DNA from: Solibacillus ferritrahens
GTDB lineage: Bacteria; Bacillota; Bacilli; Bacillales_A; Planococcaceae
Direction: 5' to 3'
Length of the DNA: 64,000 bases
NCBI RefSeq assembly: GCF_037027585.1
Contig: NZ_JAXCLE010000017.1
Coordinates: 1-64,000, forward strand
Shown in pieces: positions 8,169 to 17,082 of the stretch. Below the pieces are notes generated by a model. That model was not told the DNA's origin, did not search any database, and saw only the letters and a program-made list of their open reading frames with translations. Position numbers and translations under genes: made by a program. Every line of letters starts with the position of its first letter. Position 1 is the stretch's first letter.

Positions 8169-9212
8169 ATGAAAGTACGCGATATGGGCATTAAGATTGG
8201 ACAATTACATACAGGAGACAAAAATTGCATTACGGACGTCGAAGGGGTAAAGGTTGGTCATGTTACACTGGATTATCCAATAAATGATTCTGGTGATGCA
8301 GCATGTACGGGAGTAACGGCAGTTTTACCGCATACAGGAAATTTATATCGGGAAAAAGTAACGGCAGCAAGCTATGTTTTAAATGGATATGGAAAAACGA
8401 CCGGTCTAATTCAAGTGGAAGAGCTAGGCTTAATTGAATCCCCAATTATGCTTACAAATACTTTTGGCGTTGCAAATGTTACACAGGGCACGCTCCAATA
8501 TTTGCTTGAGCAAAATGAAGAAATTGGAATAACGACCGGTACGGTGAATGTAGTAGTTGGTGAATGTAATGATAGCTATTTAAATTCGATTCGACATTTT
8601 CCTGTAAAACCTGAGCATGCCATAGAGGCGATTCATAAGGCCTCGAACAACAATCATGCCGAAGAGGGGGCAATCGGGGCGGGCAAAGGAATGATGTGCT
8701 TTGGTCATAAAGGGGGCATTGGCACTTCATCACGTGTCGTAAATGATAATGATGGAGAACAATATATAGTCGGTTGCCTCGTATTAAGTAATTTTGGAAA
8801 GGCAAATGAATTGCTAAAGGAACGCTACATTACTACTTCAAATAACAGTGAATCGACTATGAGTCCGACTGATGGTTCGATTATTATAATACTTGCAACA
8901 GATGCTCCGCTTAGCAGCCGTCAGTTAAAACGTGTGATTAAACGTTGCGGTATTGGATTAGGACGCACTGGTAGCCATTTCTCAAATGGAAGTGGGGATA
9001 TCGTAATCGGATTTACAACAGCTAGAAAAATTCAGCATCATTACGATGATACTTTGGAAATACGCCAGCAATTGCGTGACGACCAAGAAGTAATGAACTC
9101 TTTATTTATGGCAGCAGCCGAAGCGACAGAAGAAGCGATTATTAATTCATTGTCACAGGCAGAAACAACAACTGGCAGACATAATCATATAGTACAAAAA
9201 CTACTCTTTTAA
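8169..9212 (+). CDS. P1 family (DmpA-type) aminopeptidase/D-esterase
   Basis: A 347-residue member of the DmpA/BapA (S58) family, N-terminal nucleophile hydrolases that cleave themselves before a Ser or Thr and then act as aminopeptidases on L- or D-peptides and amides. The family opening ITDVEGVKVGHVTL and the processing site are present: PTDG-S, with S237 as the predicted new N terminus of the small chain, followed by IIIILATDAPL and GLGRTGS. Two ATGs lie 6 bases apart; AAAGGAG (8154-8160) is 8 bases from the second (8169) and only 2 from the first, which decides the start. A terminator follows, so it is separate from the peptide operon, although the job (peptide turnover) fits it. Confidence 0.93.
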   Translation: MKVRDMGIKIGQLHTGDKNCITDVEGVKVGHVTLDYPINDSGDAACTGVTAVLPHTGNLYREKVTAASYVLNGYGKTTGLIQVEELGLIESPIMLTNTFGVANVTQGTLQYLLEQNEEIGITTGTVNVVVGECNDSYLNSIRHFPVKPEHAIEAIHKASNNNHAEEGAIGAGKGMMCFGHKGGIGTSSRVVNDNDGEQYIVGCLVLSNFGKANELLKERYITTSNNSESTMSPTDGSIIIILATDAPLSSRQLKRVIKRCGIGLGRTGSHFSNGSGDIVIGFTTARKIQHHYDDTLEIRQQLRDDQEVMNSLFMAAAEATEEAIINSLSQAETTTGRHNHIVQKLLF

Positions 9213-9257
9213 ATAATCAAATACAATTTTCTAAGTGGAAACCTTCTACAATGGCTT

Positions 9258-9292
9258 GTCTTTTACATTATTATTCTGTGAAAGACTTTTTT
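9258..9292 (+). terminator. Aminopeptidase gene terminator
   Basis: GTCTTTTAC (9258-9266) pairs with GTGAAAGAC (9278-9286), followed by TTTTTT. Confidence 0.75.
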
Positions 9293-9433
9293 CATATAAA
9301 AATATAATAAATTTTACAAAAAATGTAACATTACAGAGGGTCATTACATTGATATTAAACTAATAGCAAATTTACAAGAAAAAAACTTCCACAATCGAAA
9401 TATATGTGATATTTTAAATTTATACTTAAAAGA

Positions 9434-9515
9434 TTGAAAAATCAAAATTTTTAGACATATTAATAATGTAAGTCACTTTTGTTTTTCAAACACATTAAAA
9501 TTATGTTAGAAAATT
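9434..9515 (+). promoter_or_regulatory. Candidate promoter and CodY-like sites before the peptide operon
   Basis: In the AT-rich 9293-9535 stretch, TTGAAA (9434-9439) lies 18 bases before TATTAA (9458-9463). Between and over them, AATTTTTAGACATAT (9446-9460) matches the B. subtilis CodY consensus AATTTTCWGAAAATT at 11 of 15 positions; TTATGTTAGAAAATT (9501-9515) matches at 10. B. subtilis dpp is CodY-repressed, which makes such sites plausible, but AT-rich DNA gives weak matches by chance. Confidence 0.35.
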
Positions 9516-9535
9516 ATTTTGATGTTCGAATAGGT

Positions 9536-9541
9536 AGGAGG
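9536..9541 (+). promoter_or_regulatory. Strong ribosome-binding site without a standard start codon
   Basis: AGGAGG followed by T. No ATG, GTG or TTG occurs in frame between it and ATG 9613, yet the frame is open from 9538. ATC 9547 or ATA 9553 are the only plausible non-standard starts. ATG 9613 itself has no ribosome site. Confidence 0.6.
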
Positions 9542-9612
9542 TATTCATCACTATAAAAAATTATTCTTTTCCCATATCCATAAACGCAACAGCGGAAAAG
9601 ATTCCTGCTTTA

Positions 9613-10281
9613 ATGGAAAACGGGGATCCTTTAGTGGAAATAAAGCCAATAGTAAATAAATTATATCTCAAGCCACAATATTTTTTTGAAGGTATCCCAA
9701 ATAGTCTTAATAAAATATATTTGCGGCAGGAAGCTGCAAGTAAATTAATAAAAGCACTTCAGCTAATACCGGAAACGATGAGCTTTATTTTGTACGATGG
9801 GTTTCGCCCGCTGCAAGTTCAGTCGTTTTTATATAACGATATTAAAAATAAAATACGATTAAAATTTCCGCAATGGACAATTGAACAAATCGAATACGAG
9901 ACGTTAAAGTATGTTGCATTTCCAAGCATAGAAAACAGTTCTCCATCGCCACATTTAACAGGAGGAGCAATTGATTTAACGTTAGGCGACGAGCGGGGAT
10001 ATCCGTTGGATTTAGGTACAGCATTTGATGCGACGGAGGAAAAATCGGCTACCGCCTATTTTGAAAAGCATCGTTCGGAAAATGAAGCAGCGCATATCAA
10101 TCGGCGTATCTTGTTTCATTGCATGACACAAGCAGGATTTCAAAATTACGAAGCAGAGTGGTGGCATTATGATTATGGAAATAGAGCATGGGCGCGGAAA
10201 TCAAATAAAGACCAATGCTTGTATGGTCCAATTATCGCCACAATTGAACAGAATGAACTAAAGGAGTATAAATTCAGATGA
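9613..10281 (+). CDS. D-alanyl-D-alanine dipeptidase (M15D, VanX/DdpX-like)
   Basis: Zinc dipeptidase that splits D-Ala-D-Ala; here, without a van cluster, it more likely recycles cell-wall D-Ala-D-Ala as nutrient. Counted from ATG 9613 it has 222 residues with substrate arginine in YDGFRP, zinc motif SPHLTGGAIDL (H114 and the Asp), and the catalytic E and zinc H in EAEWWHYDYG. No signal peptide. The coding frame stays open upstream to 9538 and the AGGAGG at 9536 suggests the true start is a rare ATC or ATA near 9547-9553, which would add about 20 residues (KNYSFPISINATAEK). It overlaps the next gene by ATGA, so translation is coupled. It opens the peptide operon. Confidence 0.92.
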   Translation: MENGDPLVEIKPIVNKLYLKPQYFFEGIPNSLNKIYLRQEAASKLIKALQLIPETMSFILYDGFRPLQVQSFLYNDIKNKIRLKFPQWTIEQIEYETLKYVAFPSIENSSPSPHLTGGAIDLTLGDERGYPLDLGTAFDATEEKSATAYFEKHRSENEAAHINRRILFHCMTQAGFQNYEAEWWHYDYGNRAWARKSNKDQCLYGPIIATIEQNELKEYKFR

Positions 10282-11072
10282 AAGTATATATAAGTGCAGA
10301 TATTGAGGGAATTACAGGAACGACCGTATGGAGTGAAACCGAACTAAATACTTCTGACTATGTACAATTTCAGCAACAAATGACAAAAGAAGTGCTTGCT
10401 GCGATAGAGGGCGCATTTGCCGGTGGGGCTTCAGAAATATTACTGAAAGATGCTCATGATTCTGGGCGTAATATTTTAATCGAAAACTTACCGGAGAACG
10501 TTAAAATTATTCGTGGTTGGACACAAGAGCCAATGTGTATGGTTGCTGGATTGGATGAAAGCTTTGATCGCGCAATCTTTATCGGTTACCACAGTGAGGG
10601 GGGGAGTGAAAAAAACCCGCTTGCCCATACGTTAAGCCTGCTGGCAGATGTCAAAATCAATGGCGAATATGCAAGTGAGTTTCTAATTAATACATACGCA
10701 GCTGCACTGCATGGCGTGCCTGTAGCATTCGTTAGTGGCGATAAAGCATTAACAGAGCACATCTCCCGCCATAATGACGAAATCATAACGTTTGCAACAA
10801 AAGAAGGAATCGGTCATGCAACAATCAGTGTTAGCCCACAAACTACATTAAAAGAAACGAAAAGACTGATTGAAGAAGCAATGAAAATAGAACGCAGTAA
10901 GCTTCAAATCGAACTGCCCAAACAATTTAATGTAGAGATTATTTATAAAGACCATATAAAAGCATATCGAAACTCATTTTATCCCGGGGCTAAATTTAAA
11001 GCGCACAATACCGTGCAGTTTGAAACGACAGATTACTTTGAGGTACTTCGACTGCTGCAGTTTTTAACTTAA
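10278..11072 (+). CDS. dppA: D-aminopeptidase DppA (M55)
   Basis: Zinc D-stereospecific aminopeptidase of 264 residues, as in B. subtilis DppA, which forms a decameric ring and releases D-Ala from D-Ala-containing peptides. Predicted zinc ligands are D8 and E10 (SADIEG), H60 (KDAHDSG), H105 (GYHS) and a later Glu. Its start overlaps the stop of the D-Ala-D-Ala dipeptidase gene (ATGA). The pair gives a complete D-Ala release step on imported murein peptides. The next gene starts 13 bases downstream. Confidence 0.96.
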   Translation: MKVYISADIEGITGTTVWSETELNTSDYVQFQQQMTKEVLAAIEGAFAGGASEILLKDAHDSGRNILIENLPENVKIIRGWTQEPMCMVAGLDESFDRAIFIGYHSEGGSEKNPLAHTLSLLADVKINGEYASEFLINTYAAALHGVPVAFVSGDKALTEHISRHNDEIITFATKEGIGHATISVSPQTTLKETKRLIEEAMKIERSKLQIELPKQFNVEIIYKDHIKAYRNSFYPGAKFKAHNTVQFETTDYFEVLRLLQFLT

Positions 11073-11085
11073 GGTGGGTGGTTTT

Positions 11086-12171
11086 ATGAAAATTAAAAAA
11101 GTAGACGTTGGTTTAGTTGAAGCACCACTTATTACACCTTTTAAAACAGCATTGCGCACTGTAAATAATATACAAAATATCTTCGTAACTATTTATACTG
11201 ACAATGGATATATTGGGATTGGGGAAGCGGCGCCTACACACGTTATTACAGGAGAATCGCTTCAATCAATTCGCTATGCAATTGAAGAGGTCATTGCACC
11301 GGTCATTATTGGAATAGAAATTGATGAAATTGCCCTGCTTTGTGAACGAATCGATAAATGTATGTATCAAAATACAAGTGCAAAGGCAGCGGTCGAAATT
11401 GCTCTTTATGACTTATGGGCCAAAAAATACGATGCTCCACTCTATAAATTGCTCGGTGGATATCGGAGCAAGATTACGACTGATATTACAATCAGTGTAA
11501 ATGACGAAGAAGAAATGGTGAAGGACAGTATAGCAGCAGTTAAACGCGGGTTTTCTATTCTAAAAGTTAAAGTAGGAAAAAATCCACATAGTGATGTAAA
11601 CAGTATATTAGCTATTCGAAACGCTGTCGGACCAGGCGTCGTTTTACGTGTTGATGCGAACCAAGGATGGACACCGAAAGAAGCTGTGAAAATTATAGGA
11701 CAGCTGGAAGATCGTGGAGCTGATATTGAGTTGGTTGAACAACCTGTTCATTATAGTAATATTTCCGGCATGCAATACGTAACGAGTCAAACATATACAA
11801 ATATTTTAGCAGACGAAAGTGTATTTTCGCCTAAGCAAGCAATCGAAGTTATCGAAAAGCGTGCAGCGGATTTAATAAATATTAAGCTTATGAAAACTGG
11901 CGGTATTTCAAAAGCCCAGCAAATTAACTCCATTGCAGAAGCTAATGGGGTGGAATGCATGATTGGCTGTATGCTTGAAACAAAAATTAGTGTTAGTGCA
12001 GCGGCACATTTTGCTGCAGCGAATAAAAATGTAACGATGGTTGATTTAGATGGACCGAGCTTATGTGTTAAGGATCCAATCGATGGAGGGCCGTTCTTTG
12101 AAGGGGAAAGCATTCAAATGAGCGATGATTCGGGAATTGGGTTTTTAATAGAGGCTTTTATAGCCAAATAA
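11086..12171 (+). CDS. Dipeptide epimerase (L-Ala-D/L-Glu epimerase, enolase superfamily)
   Basis: Enolase-superfamily enzyme of 361 residues, like B. subtilis YkfB, which converts L-Ala-D-Glu from murein into L-Ala-L-Glu so that ordinary peptidases can finish it. The muconate-lactonizing subgroup marks are all visible: acid/base KVK (K160, K162), metal ligands D190 (RVDANQGW), E in VEQP and D in ADES, second-face K267 (NIKLMKTGG), and the substrate-binding DLDGP near the C terminus. ATG 11086 follows AAGGTGGGTGG; a GTG 12 bases earlier would fall inside that site and is less likely. Mid-operon position. Confidence 0.94.
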   Translation: MKIKKVDVGLVEAPLITPFKTALRTVNNIQNIFVTIYTDNGYIGIGEAAPTHVITGESLQSIRYAIEEVIAPVIIGIEIDEIALLCERIDKCMYQNTSAKAAVEIALYDLWAKKYDAPLYKLLGGYRSKITTDITISVNDEEEMVKDSIAAVKRGFSILKVKVGKNPHSDVNSILAIRNAVGPGVVLRVDANQGWTPKEAVKIIGQLEDRGADIELVEQPVHYSNISGMQYVTSQTYTNILADESVFSPKQAIEVIEKRAADLINIKLMKTGGISKAQQINSIAEANGVECMIGCMLETKISVSAAAHFAAANKNVTMVDLDGPSLCVKDPIDGGPFFEGESIQMSDDSGIGFLIEAFIAK

Positions 12172-12195
12172 AAATAGAGAATTGGGGGAAAGTTC

Positions 12196-14004
12196 ATGAA
12201 AAAATATTTATTTATTGTAGTGAGTATGTTTGCTCTATTATTGGCAGCATGCGGTGATTCTGCAGATTCAGGTGAAACGTCAGAATATAGAACTGTTTAT
12301 TCTGGCGAAATTAAAACGTTAAACTATTTAAAAACTGCAGAAACTAATGAGTTCGCATTATCTGCAAATCTCGTTGAAGGTTTAATTGAGTACGATGAGT
12401 ACGGAGTAGTAAAACCTGGCTTGGCTGAAAGTTGGGAATCAAATGATGATGCGACGGTCTGGACATTCAAACTACGCGATGATGTGAAATGGGTAGATCA
12501 CGAAGGGAAAGAAGTGGCAGATGTTGTCGCTCAAGACTTCGTTGACGGATTAAACTACGTGCTTGATGCAAAAAATGAGTCATCGACGGCATGGATTGCA
12601 ACTGTTGTTAAAAACGGTGATGCATTTTACAACGGAGAAGTGACAGATTTCGCTCAGGTTGGTATAAAAGCAATCGATGAAAAGACAGTGGAATATACGT
12701 TGGAAGGTCAAACGCCATACTTCTTATCAATGTTAAACTACGTATGTTTCTTCCCTGTAAGCGGTGAGTTTTTAGCTGAAAAAGGCGATGCTTTCGGTAC
12801 AACTCGAGAAAATATTCTATACAACGGCGCATATATTTTAGATAAGTTTGAGCCTCAAAATGAACGTGTCCTTGTGAAAAATAAGAAATATTGGGATAAA
12901 GAAACTGTTAAAATCGACAGAATTCGTTATAAGTACAATAAAGAAGCAGCTACTGTAGCACCAGAACTATTTTTACGTGGTGAAATTGATGGTGCAGTTA
13001 TTCCGACATCCATTTTAGATGAATGGTTAAATAGCGAAGACAAAAAGGATTTAGTACGTCAAAACAACAACAACTTCTATACTTACTTCTATGCATTAAA
13101 CTTTGATCCACAATATGATGCAGAGTATGAACCGGAAAACTGGAAAGTGGTAGTAAATAACAAAGATTTCCGTAAGTCACTATACCATGCGTTAGATCGT
13201 GTATCAGCGATGTTAACGATTGAGCCATACAACCCTCAAGATCTATTGTCGAACACAATTACACCGAAAAACTTCGTAGACGTTGAAGGTGTTGATTACA
13301 CATTATTAGAGCCTTTAAAAGCTATTACTGAAAATGATTCATTTGATAAAGATTTAGCATTGCAACATAAAGAAGCAGCTATGGCAGCTTTAAATGGTAA
13401 AGCAACATTCCCAGTAAAAGTTGTGCTGCCGTATAACTCGGGTTCGCCTGAATGGGCAAACCGCTCACAAGTTGTTGAACAACAGCTGGAAAACTTATTA
13501 GGTGCAGATTATATCGATGTTGAGCTTTATGCAGGTCCTGCAACAGGCTTCCTAGGTGAAATTCGTCGTCCAGGTAAGTTCTCTATGATTGAAGCGAACT
13601 GGGGTCCAGACTTTGCAGATCCATCCACTTATACAGATCCATTTACTGAAGGTGGATCGTATAACAAACCAGAATTGGCAGAAGGATACAATGGTCAGTA
13701 CGATAAGCTGGTAGCAGCTGCAAAAGCTGAAGTAGATCCAGCGGTTAGATATGAACTATTTGCAAAAGCGGAAGCATTTTTAATTGAAGAAGCATTTGTA
13801 ATTCCATACGCTGTTGGTGGCGGTGGCTATGTTGCTTCAAAATTAAATCCATTTGAATCACAATATTCACCATTTGGTGTAACATCCGAGAAATTTAAAG
13901 GTCAATCTATCCTAGAAAAGCCAATGAGTAATGAAGAATTTAAGTCTGCTAAGGAAGCATGGGAAAAAGCACGTGCTGAAGCTTTAGCAAATGCTTCTAA
14001 TTAA
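12196..14004 (+). CDS. dppE: Oligopeptide/murein-peptide ABC transporter binding lipoprotein
   Basis: SBP_bac_5 family solute-binding protein of 602 residues, a cell-surface lipoprotein that captures peptides and delivers them to the permeases encoded next. Signal peptide with lipobox LLAAC (Cys19), then the family opening SGEIKTLNYLKTAETNEF, the conserved LAESWESNDDATVWTFKLRDDVKW region and a C-terminal WGPDFADPSTYTDPF motif. GGGGGAAAG precedes the ATG. B. subtilis DppE binds the murein tripeptide; the enzymes around it suggest the same ligand here, which is inference. A hairpin follows, likely to keep its mRNA in excess over the membrane components. The symbol is assigned by analogy. Confidence 0.93.
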   Translation: MKKYLFIVVSMFALLLAACGDSADSGETSEYRTVYSGEIKTLNYLKTAETNEFALSANLVEGLIEYDEYGVVKPGLAESWESNDDATVWTFKLRDDVKWVDHEGKEVADVVAQDFVDGLNYVLDAKNESSTAWIATVVKNGDAFYNGEVTDFAQVGIKAIDEKTVEYTLEGQTPYFLSMLNYVCFFPVSGEFLAEKGDAFGTTRENILYNGAYILDKFEPQNERVLVKNKKYWDKETVKIDRIRYKYNKEAATVAPELFLRGEIDGAVIPTSILDEWLNSEDKKDLVRQNNNNFYTYFYALNFDPQYDAEYEPENWKVVVNNKDFRKSLYHALDRVSAMLTIEPYNPQDLLSNTITPKNFVDVEGVDYTLLEPLKAITENDSFDKDLALQHKEAAMAALNGKATFPVKVVLPYNSGSPEWANRSQVVEQQLENLLGADYIDVELYAGPATGFLGEIRRPGKFSMIEANWGPDFADPSTYTDPFTEGGSYNKPELAEGYNGQYDKLVAAAKAEVDPAVRYELFAKAEAFLIEEAFVIPYAVGGGGYVASKLNPFESQYSPFGVTSEKFKGQSILEKPMSNEEFKSAKEAWEKARAEALANASN

Positions 14005-14036
14005 TTAATTTAGCGCTTTTTAAATGCATGAAGATT

Positions 14037-14080
14037 AGGAGATGACAGGAATATTTCTGCATCTCCTTTCTTATTTTATT
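14037..14080 (+). terminator. Intra-operon attenuator hairpin
   Basis: AGGAGATG-a-CAG (14037-14048) pairs with CTGCATCTCCT (14057-14067) with one bulged base, followed by the T-rich TTTCTTATTTTATT. It sits between the binding-protein and first permease genes, a usual place for partial termination or 3'-end protection. Confidence 0.65.
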
Positions 14081-14097
14081 GTAAGGAGGAGACATGT

Positions 14098-15042
14098 TTG
14101 ATAAAGTATATCGCTAAACGTTTAGGACAATCAATTTTGACATTATTTATTATTGTTACGATTGTTTTCTCCCTGTTACGATTGATGCCGGATGAAGGCT
14201 ATTTAGGAGCAGCAGCGGAAAAGATGTCGCTGGAGCAACAAGAAGTTTATTTAACAAATTTAGGTTTACGGGACCCTTTACTAATCCAACTTAAAAATTT
14301 CTATATCGGTCTATTTCAAGGGGATTTGGGAAAATCGGTTACATACCGTACTGATGTACCTGTCTTGGACATTATACAAGATAAAATGATGTATTCGATT
14401 GTGTTTGGGTTAGGAGCCGTAGCATTATCTCTACTTGTCGGTGTGCCCCTTGGTATATTTATGGCTCAGTTTAAGGGGCGTTGGCTTGACCGTCTCGGAA
14501 CGGGCTATATTGTATTCGTAGTAGCCGTACCAGCAATGGTCTATTTCTTAATGATACAAATGTATATTTCCGATTGGTTTAATTTACCGATGCTATTTGA
14601 TGAGTACAATCCTAAGAGCTTTATATTACCGTTATTCTGTTTAGCTTTGGGACCGATTGCTTCCTATGCCATGTGGATGCGTCGTTATATGGTAGATGAG
14701 CTTAATAAGGATTATATTAAACTGGCGCGCGCAAAAGGGGTTACAGAGCGTACAATTATGTTCAGTCACGTAATGCGAAATGCCTTTATACCAATGGCAC
14801 AGTATTTACCTGCAACAATTTTATTTACAATCACAGGTTCGATTTATATTGAATCGTTATTCTCTATACCTGGTATGGGCGGTTTGTTAGTTGATGCGAT
14901 TCAACGTCAGGATAACAACGTGGTACAAGGGCTCGTTTTAGTGTTCTCTTCGCTGGGAATTATCGGTTTAATTTTAGGGGACATTTTAATGGCGATTGTC
15001 GATCCTCGAATTAAGCTAGGGAAAGGAGATAGTGTACGCTAA
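14098..15042 (+). CDS. dppB: Peptide ABC transporter permease (DppB-like)
   Basis: Integral membrane subunit (314 aa, about six membrane segments; MetI fold) of the peptide importer. Family opening MIKYIAKRLGQSILTLFII, the cytoplasmic coupling (EAA) loop around YIKLARAKGVTERTIMFSHVMRNA and the C-terminal DPRIKLG are visible. The start is TTG 14098, fixed by AAGGAGGAG at 14083-14091; a nearby ATG at 14094 is out of frame and runs into a stop after seven codons. The stop overlaps the next ATG by one base, so the two permeases are translationally coupled. Confidence 0.93.
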   Translation: MIKYIAKRLGQSILTLFIIVTIVFSLLRLMPDEGYLGAAAEKMSLEQQEVYLTNLGLRDPLLIQLKNFYIGLFQGDLGKSVTYRTDVPVLDIIQDKMMYSIVFGLGAVALSLLVGVPLGIFMAQFKGRWLDRLGTGYIVFVVAVPAMVYFLMIQMYISDWFNLPMLFDEYNPKSFILPLFCLALGPIASYAMWMRRYMVDELNKDYIKLARAKGVTERTIMFSHVMRNAFIPMAQYLPATILFTITGSIYIESLFSIPGMGGLLVDAIQRQDNNVVQGLVLVFSSLGIIGLILGDILMAIVDPRIKLGKGDSVR

Positions 15043-16028
15043 TGGGATTATTTACAAAAGAAATTCAGAATATTTCGGAAAAATCGAATAACCAATTAAA
15101 TGATCACTTATTTGAATTTGCCACTGTTGATGATGCGAAAGCAGAAGAGACAGCGTATTCAAATTACTCCTATTGGCGATCTACTTTCCGTTCCTTTAGG
15201 AAAAATAAAATAGCGGTATTTTTATTAATATTTGTAATCGGTTTAATTTTATTTACATTTATTCAGCCGTATTTACCAGATCAAAAATCACCTACACAAA
15301 TCTATATTAATGCTGAAACGGGAATGCAGGATCGAAATGTTGCACCGAACGACGAATATATATTCGGTACAAACTCAATTGGTCAAGATTTATGGTCACG
15401 TATTTGGGAAGGAACTAGAACGTCGTTATTTATCGGCTTTGCGGTTGCCATTATTGAAGTAATCATCGGCTTTTCAGTCGGGGCATTGTGGGGCTACTCT
15501 CGAAAGCTGGAAATGCCGATAACTCAGCTTTATAACATAGTGGACAACATTCCGACTACGATTGTCTTAATATTAATGGCCTACATTTTACGACCGGGCA
15601 TTTCGACAATTATTATTGCAATGTGTATTACCGGCTGGGTTGAAATGGCGCGATTTTTACGGAACCAAATCGTTATACTACGAGATCGGGAGTATAATTT
15701 AGCTTCAAAAACATTAGGAACACCTGGCTATAAGATTATTATTAAAAACCTGCTTCCCTATTTAATTTCGGTAATTATGCTGCGTATGAGCTTAGCGGTA
15801 CCAGCTGCAATTGGGGCTGAAGTATTTTTAACTTATATCGGTTTAGGTTTACCGGTAAGCGAGCCATCGTTAGGGAATTTAATTAACGAAGGTCGTGTCT
15901 TGATGATGTCACCAGATTTACGTTACCAGCTTATTTTCCCGAGTATTGTGCTGAGTGTAATTACAATTGCTTTTTATATTATTGGTAATGCATTTGCAGA
16001 TGCAGCAGATCCGAAAAATCACGTATAG
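15042..16028 (+). CDS. dppC: Peptide ABC transporter permease (DppC-like)
   Basis: Second permease, 328 residues, with a longer cytoplasmic N terminus (about 60 residues, Asp/Asn-rich) before the first membrane segment, as is usual for OppC/DppC. Coupling loop: REYNLASKTLGTPGYKIIIKNLLPYLI. The C terminus ends NAFADAADPKNHV, close to the family ending of DPR type. It forms the heterodimeric channel with the upstream permease. The next gene, an ATPase, starts 15 bases after the stop behind GGGAGGAAGG. Confidence 0.92.
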   Translation: MGLFTKEIQNISEKSNNQLNDHLFEFATVDDAKAEETAYSNYSYWRSTFRSFRKNKIAVFLLIFVIGLILFTFIQPYLPDQKSPTQIYINAETGMQDRNVAPNDEYIFGTNSIGQDLWSRIWEGTRTSLFIGFAVAIIEVIIGFSVGALWGYSRKLEMPITQLYNIVDNIPTTIVLILMAYILRPGISTIIIAMCITGWVEMARFLRNQIVILRDREYNLASKTLGTPGYKIIIKNLLPYLISVIMLRMSLAVPAAIGAEVFLTYIGLGLPVSEPSLGNLINEGRVLMMSPDLRYQLIFPSIVLSVITIAFYIIGNAFADAADPKNHV

Positions 16029-16043
16029 GGAGGAAGGCGTTAA

Positions 16044-17078
16044 ATGGAACAGGAAAAAATATTATCAATCGAAAATTTAGTCATTAAATTTAAATTACGA
16101 GGTCAAACATTAACAGCCATCCGTGATATTTCACTGGATTTATATAAAGGGGAAAGCCTTGCGATTGTAGGGGAATCAGGATCAGGTAAATCCGTTTTAG
16201 TAAAATCCATTATGGGACTACTCGATAAAAACGGTTATATTGACTCAGGTCAAATCATCTTTGATGGGCATGATTTATCAAAATTCAAAACAGAAGCAGA
16301 TTGGCTTAAAGTGCGAGGTAAAAAAATAGCAATGGTGACGCAAGATCCGATGACGTCACTTAATCCGCTAAAAACGATTGGCAAGCAAATTGAAGAAAGT
16401 GTTATTTTACATCAAGGATTAAAAGGAAAAGACGCCTATGAAAAAACGTTGCAGTTACTGCGCGATGTTGGGATTCATGAGGTAGAAAGACGCTATGGGC
16501 AATACCCGCACGAATTCTCAGGAGGCATGCGTCAACGTATTGTTATTGCAATCGCAGTTGCATGCAATCCCCAGATTTTAATTTGTGATGAGCCGACAAC
16601 CGCTTTAGATGTAACCATTCAAGCGCAAATTTTACAGCTATTGACTAACTTGCAGGAGAAATATTTGTTGACGACAATTTACATTACGCATGATTTAGGT
16701 GTAGTCGCAAAAGTTGCCGACCGAATTGCGGTAATGTATGCAGGGGACATTATCGAAGTTGGCCAAACGAACGAAGTATTTTTCAATGCTAAACACCCGT
16801 ACACGTGGGCACTAATTTCATCCTTACCCCAGCTAGGAATAAAAGGGCAAGAGCTTTATTCGATTAAAGGTACGCCTCCGAATTTATTTAAGGAAATTAA
16901 AGGGGATGCGTTTGCACCGAGAAATCAGTATGCCTTAAAAATTGATTTTGTTGAACGTCCTCCTTTCTTTAAAGTTAGCGATACACATTATGCAAGGACA
17001 TGGCTTCTCGATCCAAAAGCGCCACAGGTAAGTCCTCCAGAAGTGTTGCTAGCATTTTTCAAAGGGGAGGGACAATAA
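16044..17078 (+). CDS. dppD: Peptide ABC transporter ATP-binding protein (DppD-like)
   Basis: Cytosolic ATPase of 344 residues driving the importer. Walker A GESGSGKS, Q-loop MVTQDPMTSLNP, signature FSGGMRQR, Walker B ILICDEPTTALD, and the H-loop ITHDLG are intact. The C-terminal oligopeptide-transporter extension (after about residue 240) is present but lacks the usual Cys cluster seen in many OppD proteins. Four bases separate it from the partner ATPase gene. Confidence 0.94.
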   Translation: MEQEKILSIENLVIKFKLRGQTLTAIRDISLDLYKGESLAIVGESGSGKSVLVKSIMGLLDKNGYIDSGQIIFDGHDLSKFKTEADWLKVRGKKIAMVTQDPMTSLNPLKTIGKQIEESVILHQGLKGKDAYEKTLQLLRDVGIHEVERRYGQYPHEFSGGMRQRIVIAIAVACNPQILICDEPTTALDVTIQAQILQLLTNLQEKYLLTTIYITHDLGVVAKVADRIAVMYAGDIIEVGQTNEVFFNAKHPYTWALISSLPQLGIKGQELYSIKGTPPNLFKEIKGDAFAPRNQYALKIDFVERPPFFKVSDTHYARTWLLDPKAPQVSPPEVLLAFFKGEGQ

Positions 17079-17082
17079 GTAT

